Assembly (NCBI RefSeq): GCF_002866825.1
Contig: NZ_PKUS01000012.1
Coordinates: 62,001 to 126,000 of the forward strand
Origin: Pseudohalioglobus lutimaris
Lineage (GTDB): Bacteria > Pseudomonadota > Gammaproteobacteria > Pseudomonadales > Halieaceae
Length of the DNA: 64,000 nt
Direction of reading: 5' to 3'
Positions within the stretch are counted from its first letter, which is position 1. Each line of letters opens with the position of its first letter. Positions 8,074-15,855 of the stretch are shown piece by piece. Made by a program: the position numbers and the translations under genes. Below the pieces are notes generated by a model. The model was not told the DNA's origin. It did no database searches and saw only the letters and a program-made list of their open reading frames with translations.

Positions 8074-10446
8074 TTAGAAGGTCGGGAAATACCTTGCACC
8101 TACCTTTTTCTGGGATTCCAGTTCCTCCCGCATCTTTTCGATTGTGCGCTGTTCAGCACGGTTCACTATCGAGCTGGACGAAATGGACTCGTAATAGACG
8201 GCCGCCATCTCTATATTTCCTTCCATGATGTTTCGATCGAAGAAAGTTGAGTAAAGGGCGAACACTTCTTTACGGCCAGAGAGTACATCGATTCGCCCTG
8301 GCTCCAGTTGCTCGGCAGATTCCAGCTTATTCAGTGCATTGTCCAGTTCGCGAGTTATTTTCACTGTAGCTTTTTTCGTGGCGGTGGACTGCGCATGAAT
8401 AGAAGCGGCTCGATCCGCCGCTGACCTTGCATCTGCTATTGCCTGCTGGGCCAATGCGCGTTTTGACTCGCGAGCGAGTAAGTCGGCTTTCAGTCTATTC
8501 AGGTTGGGGGCCGTGGCATCCGCGTTGCGAACGAATTCAAGTGATGATCTGGCTTTTTCCAATTCCCAGGCGTCGATATGTGAGCGTGCCGAATCGAGTT
8601 CTCTGGCGGTGAGCTCCTCAATGCCCGTTTTTGCGGTCTGGTCGTTGCTATCGAGGGATAGCATCTTGGTGTAGAGGCGATAAAGTTCCTGATTTAGCCG
8701 TAGGCTATTCGGGGAGGCTTGTTGAAGTGTCTCCGCTTCAGCAGCCAGTCGGTTTAATGTTGCGTTGGTCGCTTGCTCGCGTTGCCAGCGCGAGTTTTTT
8801 GACTCCAGGGACAGGCGGGCAGGGCCGGTCGTGTTGGCGTCCACATAACTCCCCCATAGTTCTATTTCTCTTTTGGCCCTGGTCAGGAAATTGTTTGACA
8901 GTAAGCTCTCGATTTTTTTGTTTGCAGCTGCGTCTGCGGAGCGTCGGTATTGGCTAAGTTGATCTGTCGCCAGCTTGCGTTCTGCTAGTTGGGAAAGCGT
9001 AATGTAGGCGTTATTTGAGGCCGGGAGGTAGATATCCCCGGCGTTCAGCTGCGATCTGAATTGCGCTTCCAGGTTCTGGGTTTCTGCTCGTTCTCGCTTT
9101 GCCTCATCCAGCTGTGATTCCAGCGCTTCAATTTCGGTGCGATGGGATGACGGGATGTCGCTCGCCATCTGCAGGTGATTTGACGCCCGGGAAAGCTCTC
9201 CGCCCTCCAGGGCTTCACCTGCCAGTTCGATTTGTCTCAGCACCAGCTGGTCCAGTCGCGATTCCTCTGCAGCAGTCGCTGATATGCTGTCCGATCCTCC
9301 AGAGCTGTCGCCGACGCGATTGCTCGATGCCGTTTTATCCGTCGAAGCGGTGCCTGCTGTCCCGGCATTGTCCGGTTTCTGCAACTTCCCTGAATCGGCC
9401 GTAAAGGGAGAAATCCACAGCAGGAGACCGACCGAGGCGATGCCCACCGCACTTGCCAGCAAGTACAGCCATGCTCTGCTTTTATTCTGTGGTGCGCGGG
9501 GGTGCAACGTGCGCGGGATTGACTTGTTCTGTGTAATCCTGCGGCGTGATATTCGTGCACTGGGTGAGTTGGCGAGCGAACTCCGACTGCTGCTGTGCGG
9601 CATTTCATCGCGGCTCAACAGTACCGTCGTTTGCAGTTCGGGGGTAACCTGTTCAGCGACGTGGTCGATGTAAGCGATGATTTCGGCACCGGATTGAAAG
9701 CGATCGTCGGGATGCTTTGCCAGCATTTTATCGATCAGTGGCTGAAACAGCTCGAAGCCATCAGGCAGCTTCGGTATTTCCGCCTGAACCTGCTGTATGC
9801 CCACCGCCGCCGCGCTGTCCCCGGAATAGGGTAGTGTTCCGCTTAGTAATTCGAAGAAAAGAATGCCCAGGCTGTAAAGGTCAGAGCGGTTGTCGAGTTC
9901 TTCGCCCAGGCTTTGCTCGGGACTCATGTAGTGGGGTGTTCCCAGGACCGTGCCCACCTGTGTCACCATCGTTTCAGTGGTAAGGTCTCTGGCTATGCCA
10001 AAATCAACAATGGCAAGGCTGCCATCTTCCCGGAACATTATATTGCTCGGCTTGATATCCCTGTGGACTATGCCTGCGGTGGTGGCGTAGTCGAGAGCGT
10101 CTGCAATTGATTGAACGATTGCTATGCTCTCGGGAAGCGGAATACCCAGGCGCAGGCGCTCTCTGAGATCACCACCGGAAAGGTGCTCCATGGCAAGATA
10201 ATAGTGGCCTTCGATGACCCCGGTGTCGTAAACAGCAACAATATTGGGGTGCGACAGGCTGGCGGCTATGCGGGCCTCTCGTACAAAACGGTGGCCGTAG
10301 TGTTCGGTCTCCGCCATTCCGGGCGACAGAATCTTCAGGGCGACATGTCGACCAAAGCTCAGTTGTTCCGCGAGGTAAACAGCTGACATTCCCCCGCTTC
10401 CAAGCTTCTTCGTTATCGTGTAACCAGGTATTTCCTGTTCGATCAT
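8074..10446 (-). CDS. Transmembrane Ser/Thr protein kinase with coiled-coil periplasmic region
   Basis: This is a Hanks-type kinase. The cytoplasmic kinase domain (about residues 8-265) has the Gly-rich loop LGSGGMSAVY, K38 in VALK, HRD at 128-130, DFG at 148-150 and GTPHYMSPEQ. All key residues are present, so activity is likely. A basic/Ser-rich linker and one membrane helix (about 325-347) follow, then some 440 residues of mostly helical, Ala/Glu/Arg-rich sequence predicted outside the membrane. The ATG at 10446 gives 790 residues and starts just before the kinase fold. A TTG at 10542 is an in-frame alternative. The gene is divergent from the cytochrome/PP2C/FHA operon, so it is a candidate for the opposing kinase. 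Confidence 0.88.
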   Translation of the reverse strand: MIEQEIPGYTITKKLGSGGMSAVYLAEQLSFGRHVALKILSPGMAETEHYGHRFVREARIAASLSHPNIVAVYDTGVIEGHYYLAMEHLSGGDLRERLRLGIPLPESIAIVQSIADALDYATTAGIVHRDIKPSNIMFREDGSLAIVDFGIARDLTTETMVTQVGTVLGTPHYMSPEQSLGEELDNRSDLYSLGILFFELLSGTLPYSGDSAAAVGIQQVQAEIPKLPDGFELFQPLIDKMLAKHPDDRFQSGAEIIAYIDHVAEQVTPELQTTVLLSRDEMPHSSSRSSLANSPSARISRRRITQNKSIPRTLHPRAPQNKSRAWLYLLASAVGIASVGLLLWISPFTADSGKLQKPDNAGTAGTASTDKTASSNRVGDSSGGSDSISATAAEESRLDQLVLRQIELAGEALEGGELSRASNHLQMASDIPSSHRTEIEALESQLDEAKRERAETQNLEAQFRSQLNAGDIYLPASNNAYITLSQLAERKLATDQLSQYRRSADAAANKKIESLLSNNFLTRAKREIELWGSYVDANTTGPARLSLESKNSRWQREQATNATLNRLAAEAETLQQASPNSLRLNQELYRLYTKMLSLDSNDQTAKTGIEELTARELDSARSHIDAWELEKARSSLEFVRNADATAPNLNRLKADLLARESKRALAQQAIADARSAADRAASIHAQSTATKKATVKITRELDNALNKLESAEQLEPGRIDVLSGRKEVFALYSTFFDRNIMEGNIEMAAVYYESISSSSIVNRAEQRTIEKMREELESQKKVGARYFPTF

Positions 10447-10764
10447 CTTCCGCTGATTCTTTTTCTTCCTGGGACGTCCAGTCGCTGATTGTGAGAAACA
10501 ATCAACGCCGCCCAATATTGCACGATTTGTCTGAATTGCCAATGGCCGCCATTAGTAGTTGCTCAGTTTTTGCCTGGCTGCCAGAAACGCTTTCGCGATG
10601 TGGCCATGGGCAAAGCGGCAACGTATAGCTGCATTCGCATCCTCGCGCTGAAGTCGTCCGAAGCACTAGGTTAAATGCTTGGCGAACTTCAAACTTTGGC
10701 CTATATTCTTTAGAGCGGGAAAGGGATTCCCAAGAAAAAATAATAACGCGACCGAGGATAACCT
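10447..10764. other. Divergent non-coding region between the kinase and the redox operon
   Basis: This stretch of 318 bases separates two divergent transcription units and holds no convincing gene. It contains a sigma70-like promoter for the rightward operon at 10679-10707. The part nearest the kinase could encode a 32-residue N-terminal extension if TTG 10542 were used. GGCCGCCATTAG and GGCCATGGGC are short palindromic stretches without a known regulator. Confidence 0.6.
10679..10707 (+). promoter_or_regulatory. Predicted sigma70 promoter of the redox/phospho-signalling operon
   Basis: TTGGCG (4/6 to the -35 consensus) and TATATT (5/6 to the -10 consensus) are separated by 17 bases. The position is about 58 bases upstream of the GTG start of the first operon gene, whose ribosome-binding site GAGG lies seven bases before the GTG. 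Confidence 0.45.
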
Positions 10765-13251
10765 GTGCCGCTTGATTATCGGATAGCGATTGTGGGGGCA
10801 GGGCCAGCAGGGCTCAGTGTGGCTGGTCGAGCGGCCATTTATGATGCCGAGACCGGTGCCAGTACGCCCAGTTACGTGCTTCTTGAGGGGCACACGACCT
10901 TCGCCAAAACCATCCAGAAGTACCAGAAAGGCAAGCACGTCATGGACGAGCCCGGCTTTCTGCAGCTACGCAGTGAGGTGCCCTTCGCCGCCGGCAAGCG
11001 TGAGGAAATTCTCGGTGCCTGGGACAACAGCATAGGCGGCGGGCTGAATGTCCGTTATAACGCGGAAGTGGTGGGCATCGAAGGAGAGAAAGGCAATTTT
11101 ACCCTGCGCCTGGCCTCCGGCGATTCGGTCACGGCTGAGAACGTGGTGCTCTCTATCGGTACCCAGGGCAACCCGCGCACCCTGGGCGTAGATGGGGATG
11201 CTGAGTCAGACTTCGTCCTCTACACCCTGGACGATCCGGAAGATTTCAAGGGCGAGACCATCGTGGTGGTAGGCGCGGGTGACGCGGCCATCGAGAACGC
11301 CATCGCCCTGTCGGATTTCAACACCGTCTATATTATTAATCGGCGCGGTGAGTTCAGCCGCGCCAAAGACGGCAACCTGAACGCGGTACTGGCCGCTATC
11401 AACGATCGCGACCGGGCCTTTCACTGCCGCTACGAGAGCAGCGTGGCCGCCGTGGAGCTGCCCGATGCCCCCGGGGAGACCGGTGCCATTGTGCTCAACA
11501 CCCCGGGGGGTGAAGAGCGTCTGGAGTGCCATCGCATCATCGCCCGGCTGGGTACGGTCCCCCCGCGGCGTTTCGTGGAGTCCTGCGGCATAGAGATCGG
11601 CAGTGCCAGTGCCGACGCAGTGCCCGATGTGGATCGCCACTACCAGAGCAATGTGCCGGGCCTATATGTAATCGGCGCCCTGGGCGGTTACCCGCTGATC
11701 AAACAGGCGATGAACCAGGGCTATGACGTGGTGGAGTTCATCCACGGCAAGGACACCCGCCCGGCGGACTACCCACTGTTGCAGGACCAGTTCTCCGGCC
11801 TGCCCTATGTCATGGATGCTGAGGATATTCTCGAGCTGTACCAGCAGCGGGTACCCATGTTCAAACGCATGAACCCGCTGGCTTTCCGCGAACTGATTAT
11901 CGAGAGCCGCATCACGGTAAGCCTGCCCGCGGAAGAGCTGGCGCGTGCCCCGCAGGGAGGCGAGCGTTCCACGGTCTTCGTGGCGGCGGGTGAGCCGGTC
12001 TATCGTAATGGCGAATTCAGTACCACGTTCTTCACCCTGGTAGAAGGTGAAGTGCGCCTGCAACTGGAGCAGGACGGCCCGTGGCACCAGATCAAGCCAG
12101 GCCAGTTCTTCGGTGAGATGAGCCTGCTCTCCGGTCGCCCGCGACAGGGGGACGCCATCGTCGAGCGCGACAGCATTCTCATCGAGACGCCTCGACGGGT
12201 TATGGTCAAGTTGATGAACTCCAACGAGGAGGTGCGCCAGGGAATAGACCGTGTGTTTATCATGCGCGCCCTGCAGGCGGCGTTCCGCCCGGCCATGAGC
12301 CTGGAGGAACTGGCGCTGGTGGCAGACCAGGTGCAGACCTGTCAGTTCGCCGCCGGGGAGGTGCTGTTCACCGAGGGGGAAACCGGTGACTGCCTGCACC
12401 TGATCCGCAGCGGCACCGTCGTACTTTCCCAGGGCGGCACGGAGCTGGTCGTGGCGCAGTTGCACTCTGGTGAACTGGCGGGACAGATGGCTCTGATGGG
12501 CGCCCCCCTGCGGCGCAATACCGCCACCGCGGCGGTACGCACGGAGACCCTGCGTCTGGGTCGCGAGCAGTTCCTCGCCCTGGTCAATAGCGAGCCGGAA
12601 CACATCAGCACTCTGCAGGGGGAGCTGAGTCAGCTGCTGCAGTACACAAATTCCATGGCCTCGCAGCCCGAGGCGGCGCGCTCAATCGGTTTCCTTATGG
12701 AACAGGGTATGGGCGAGGCCACCAACGCCCTGGTGATCGACACGTCTCTGTGCGTGGGCTGCGACAACTGTGAGCGTGCCTGTGCGGAAACCCATGATGG
12801 TATCTCCCGCCTCGACCGGGAGTCCGGCGCCTCGTTGGCCAGCCTGCACGTGCCGGTCTCCTGTCGCCATTGTGAGCTGCCCCATTGCATGAAGGACTGC
12901 CCCCCGGACGCGATCCGCCGGGCGGCCAGTGGCGAGGTATTTATCACCGAAAGCTGCATTGGCTGCGGCAACTGTGAAACCAACTGCCCCTATGACGCCA
13001 TCAAGTTGAGCTACAGCGCGCCGCCCAAGCCCGGGTTGTGGTCCTGGCTGCTCTTCGGGCGCGGGTCCGGGCCTGGCGAGCCGGCCGGCTTCACGCCCAC
13101 CGCCGAGAGTAAGGATGTAGGCAAGAAGGCGGTCAAGTGTGATGCTTGCATGGGGCGCCCCGGCGGCCCGGCCTGTGTGCGCGCCTGCCCCACGGGCGCG
13201 GCCATACGCATGGGCCCGGATCAGTTCGTTGAACTGGTGGAGGCCCGCTGA
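10765..13251 (+). CDS. Fusion oxidoreductase: FAD/NAD(P)-binding, two cNMP-binding domains, four [4Fe-4S] clusters
   Basis: This 828-residue protein joins three modules. Residues 1-330 form a thioredoxin-reductase-like two-Rossmann flavoprotein, with GAGPAGLS near the start and VVGAGDAAIENA near residue 170. It lacks an obvious CxxC redox pair. Residues ~400-500 and ~525-625 are two cyclic-nucleotide-binding-type folds (FFGEMSLLSGRPR and LAGQMALMGAPLRR). From C663 to about 808 there are 16 cysteines in four groups (CVGCDNC…C, CRHCELPHC…CP, CIGCGNC…CP, CDAC…C…CPTG), the DmsB/NrfC four-cluster pattern. It is probably cytoplasmic and passes electrons between pyridine nucleotide and the membrane partner encoded two bases downstream. 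The GTG start is supported by GAGG seven bases upstream. Confidence 0.85.
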   Translation: MPLDYRIAIVGAGPAGLSVAGRAAIYDAETGASTPSYVLLEGHTTFAKTIQKYQKGKHVMDEPGFLQLRSEVPFAAGKREEILGAWDNSIGGGLNVRYNAEVVGIEGEKGNFTLRLASGDSVTAENVVLSIGTQGNPRTLGVDGDAESDFVLYTLDDPEDFKGETIVVVGAGDAAIENAIALSDFNTVYIINRRGEFSRAKDGNLNAVLAAINDRDRAFHCRYESSVAAVELPDAPGETGAIVLNTPGGEERLECHRIIARLGTVPPRRFVESCGIEIGSASADAVPDVDRHYQSNVPGLYVIGALGGYPLIKQAMNQGYDVVEFIHGKDTRPADYPLLQDQFSGLPYVMDAEDILELYQQRVPMFKRMNPLAFRELIIESRITVSLPAEELARAPQGGERSTVFVAAGEPVYRNGEFSTTFFTLVEGEVRLQLEQDGPWHQIKPGQFFGEMSLLSGRPRQGDAIVERDSILIETPRRVMVKLMNSNEEVRQGIDRVFIMRALQAAFRPAMSLEELALVADQVQTCQFAAGEVLFTEGETGDCLHLIRSGTVVLSQGGTELVVAQLHSGELAGQMALMGAPLRRNTATAAVRTETLRLGREQFLALVNSEPEHISTLQGELSQLLQYTNSMASQPEAARSIGFLMEQGMGEATNALVIDTSLCVGCDNCERACAETHDGISRLDRESGASLASLHVPVSCRHCELPHCMKDCPPDAIRRAASGEVFITESCIGCGNCETNCPYDAIKLSYSAPPKPGLWSWLLFGRGSGPGEPAGFTPTAESKDVGKKAVKCDACMGRPGGPACVRACPTGAAIRMGPDQFVELVEAR

Positions 13252-13253
13252 GC

Positions 13254-14132
13254 ATGCGCACGGGAATGCTGAACTGGCGTAACTACCGCTACGGCAAGTG
13301 GGCTTTGCTTCTGGGGTTGTTCTCTATCGCGCTCTATGTATCCCAGGGCGCGTCTCCGGCCCAGCCCCCCAATGGCGGCACCTGGCAGGGTTATGTGCTC
13401 GGCACTATCGGGGCGCTGCTCATTCTCTGGCTCAGTGTGCTGGGCGTGCGCAAGCGCAGCTACAGTTCCAGTGCCGGTACCGTGCAGGGGTGGACCTCGG
13501 CGCATATCTACCTGGGCAGTGTGCTGCTGGCAGTGGCGACCCTGCACTGTGCCGCCCAGTTTGGCTGGAATGTGCATACGCTCGCGTACGTGTTGATGTG
13601 CCTGGTGATCTTCTCCGGCTTCTATGGCCTCTACGTCTATGTGCACCTGCCGGACCGGGTGGCGAGCAATATCGTCGACAGGGACCGGGCGGCGTGGCTG
13701 GAGGAGCTGGGCAAACTGGACCAGCGCATCCGCGACGTGGCCGCAGGCAGCGACGCGCAGTTGCAGGGCATGGTGCTCAGTGCGCTGGAGCTCACCCGGC
13801 TGGGTGGCAACCTGTTCCAGCAGTTGCGTGCCAATGACCGCTCCCTGGTACAGGAGCCGGGTGGCGGCAAACCGGTCTCCAATGCGGAACAGTCGGTGCT
13901 CATTGAGACGCTCTCCCGGCGCATTCCCGACGCGCGCAAGCAGAGCGAGGCGGAGACGCTCAGTGAACTGCTGTCGCTGTTCGGCCGGCGGCAGGTGATC
14001 CTGCACTTGCTGCGTCGGGATATCCGTCTCAAGGGCCTGCTGAAACTCTGGCTCTATTTCCACGTGCCCCTGACGTTCGCCCTGTTGGCGGCCTTGTTGG
14101 TGCACATTCTCTCCGTCTTTATTTACTGGTAA
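13254..14132 (+). CDS. Membrane protein with b-haem-type histidine pairs (candidate cytochrome b subunit)
   Basis: This 292-residue protein has about four or five membrane helices (near 15-30, 45-64, 83-100, 106-130 and 270-290) and a soluble helical stretch (135-260) between the last two. Two helices carry His pairs exactly 14 residues apart, H84/H98 and H270/H284. This is the spacing that holds two stacked b haems in cytochrome b561, ferric reductase and formate-dehydrogenase gamma proteins. It is probably the quinone or electron relay between the upstream iron-sulphur fusion protein and the periplasmic cytochromes that follow. It starts two bases after that gene. Family assignment is inferred from the His pattern, not from clear sequence identity. 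Confidence 0.6.
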   Translation: MRTGMLNWRNYRYGKWALLLGLFSIALYVSQGASPAQPPNGGTWQGYVLGTIGALLILWLSVLGVRKRSYSSSAGTVQGWTSAHIYLGSVLLAVATLHCAAQFGWNVHTLAYVLMCLVIFSGFYGLYVYVHLPDRVASNIVDRDRAAWLEELGKLDQRIRDVAAGSDAQLQGMVLSALELTRLGGNLFQQLRANDRSLVQEPGGGKPVSNAEQSVLIETLSRRIPDARKQSEAETLSELLSLFGRRQVILHLLRRDIRLKGLLKLWLYFHVPLTFALLAALLVHILSVFIYW

Positions 14133-14136
14133 CCCC

Positions 14137-15855
14137 ATGCATTTCCTGGTGAGAAAACAGACAGGTCGGGGCAGTGCGGAAGCGCTGGAGACGGAGTATG
14201 AAGGCAATCGCCTCACTTTGGGGGGGGCTGAAGGAGCGATGGTACAGCTGCCGGGCCTGCCCGGTGTTGTTGAAATAACCCCCAAAGGCGCAGACGGCGC
14301 CAGCCTGCGCGCCCGCGGCTTTCGTTTTGAACTGGATGGCCGGGAGGTATCAAAAGCCGACCTGCAGCAGGGGGTTGCGCTGGAGCTACCCGGGCATCGT
14401 CTGGAACTGATTGCACCGCCGGCGGGCTTTGACCTGGCCCTGCGCCTGGAAGCCACCGCCACTGCCGCGGTAAATTACGGCGGCGCGCTGGAACTGGAGC
14501 AGGTGATATGGAGCCGCCGCCGTAGTAGCTGGTTGCTGGCCCTGCTGGTTTTGGTGCTGTGCCTGGTGGTGCCCGCCGTGGTGCTGTTCGAGCCTGAGCT
14601 GGGGGCCCGGCTGCGCTCGCTGCCCCTGCCCGATGACGGCATGTGGTCCAGTGGACCATTGGTGGCGGCGCACCGCACCACCGGCATTGGCGATGACTGC
14701 CAGGCCTGCCACACCGAACCTTTCAAAATGGTGCAGGACGAGGCTTGCCTGGTCTGCCACCGCGAGGTCAATGAACACGTGGACGTGACCGTGCATCCGG
14801 CGCAACACTTCAGCGGTGAACGCTGTGCCAGCTGTCATCGGGAGCACAACGAGCCCCAGGCCCTGGTGCGCAGGGACCGGGGACTGTGCGTGGACTGCCA
14901 CGCGCAGCCCGCGGACTGGCCGGATGCGGAGGGCATGGAAGCGGTCAGCGGTTTCACCGAGGCGGCCCACCCTGAGTTCCGTCTCGCCCTGCTCACGCCC
15001 AGGGGTCCCGGGGGTGTACACGGCTGGCAGGTAGATCGCGTGCGCGCGCTGCCCGAGACACAGCGGGAACGCTCCAACCTGAAATTCACCCATGCTGTAC
15101 ACATGGATGTGGACAAGGTGCAGGACAAGCTCAGCAGCGAAGGACTGGAATGCGCCAGCTGCCACACCCTCAAAGACGACGGCGAGCACTTCGAACCGGT
15201 GACCATGGACGCCCACTGCCGCAGCTGTCACGGTCTCAATTTCGATAGCTTCGAACCAGAGCTGGAGCTGCCCCACGGAGATCTGCGCGCGGCCACGGTG
15301 GCCATGGAGGCGCACTTCATCCGCGAGTTTACCGATCCGGTGTTGCGGCAGGAGCGGGCGGCGAAGAAACCGCGGCGGGTGCCCGGGAAGCGGGATGCCG
15401 CAGGCAGCTGCGAGGGCAGCGGCCTGGAGTGCGGGCGCCGTGAGGCGATGTCAGAGGCCGGCTTCCAGTTTGCGGAAACCGGCTGCGTAACCTGTCACGA
15501 GGTCACCGAGACCGGTATGCAGAGTATTCACGACCGCTGGTACGTGGAACCCATCAAGGTCACCGGGGACTGGTACCCGCATTCGAGTTTCGATCACAGT
15601 AGTCACCTCAGCCTGGCCCGGGAGCAGGGCCGCAATGTGTGTGAAACGTGTCACGATGCGAGCGCGTCCGACCAGGCCGCGGATATTCTTATTCCCGGGC
15701 GGGAGAACTGCCTGGGTTGTCATGCGGATAACGAGCGGGTCTCTGCGGTGGACTGCGTTAGCTGTCACGTTTACCACGAGGCCGGAGCTACACCGGCGTT
15801 GCAGGCCCGTGGTCACGATACCGCATACGAACCTGCGGGTTCAGGGGGGGAGTAG
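14137..15855 (+). CDS. Membrane-anchored decahaem c-type cytochrome with cytoplasmic FHA-like domain
   Basis: Residues 1-~115 form a beta-rich soluble domain resembling an FHA fold (LTLGGAEGAMVQLPG, FELDGREV, a closing HRLEL strand), but without the FHA Ser/His phosphate-binding signature. One membrane helix (about 130-150, SWLLALLVLVLCLVVPAVVLF) follows. The remaining ~420 residues hold ten CxxCH haem motifs between C188 and about H545: CQACH, CLVCH, CASCH, CVDCH, CASCH, CRSCH, CVTCH, CETCH, CLGCH and CVSCH. Extra His residues could be distal ligands. Topology puts the haems in the periplasm. The gene is four bases from the b-type membrane protein gene and is followed at once by a lipoprotein gene. 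Confidence 0.85.
   Translation: MHFLVRKQTGRGSAEALETEYEGNRLTLGGAEGAMVQLPGLPGVVEITPKGADGASLRARGFRFELDGREVSKADLQQGVALELPGHRLELIAPPAGFDLALRLEATATAAVNYGGALELEQVIWSRRRSSWLLALLVLVLCLVVPAVVLFEPELGARLRSLPLPDDGMWSSGPLVAAHRTTGIGDDCQACHTEPFKMVQDEACLVCHREVNEHVDVTVHPAQHFSGERCASCHREHNEPQALVRRDRGLCVDCHAQPADWPDAEGMEAVSGFTEAAHPEFRLALLTPRGPGGVHGWQVDRVRALPETQRERSNLKFTHAVHMDVDKVQDKLSSEGLECASCHTLKDDGEHFEPVTMDAHCRSCHGLNFDSFEPELELPHGDLRAATVAMEAHFIREFTDPVLRQERAAKKPRRVPGKRDAAGSCEGSGLECGRREAMSEAGFQFAETGCVTCHEVTETGMQSIHDRWYVEPIKVTGDWYPHSSFDHSSHLSLAREQGRNVCETCHDASASDQAADILIPGRENCLGCHADNERVSAVDCVSCHVYHEAGATPALQARGHDTAYEPAGSGGE

Noticed and set aside
13221-14462. Open frame of 413 codons on the minus strand
   Set aside because: It is antisense to the b-type membrane protein and crosses its boundaries. 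The translation is Arg/Gln/His-rich without a fold.
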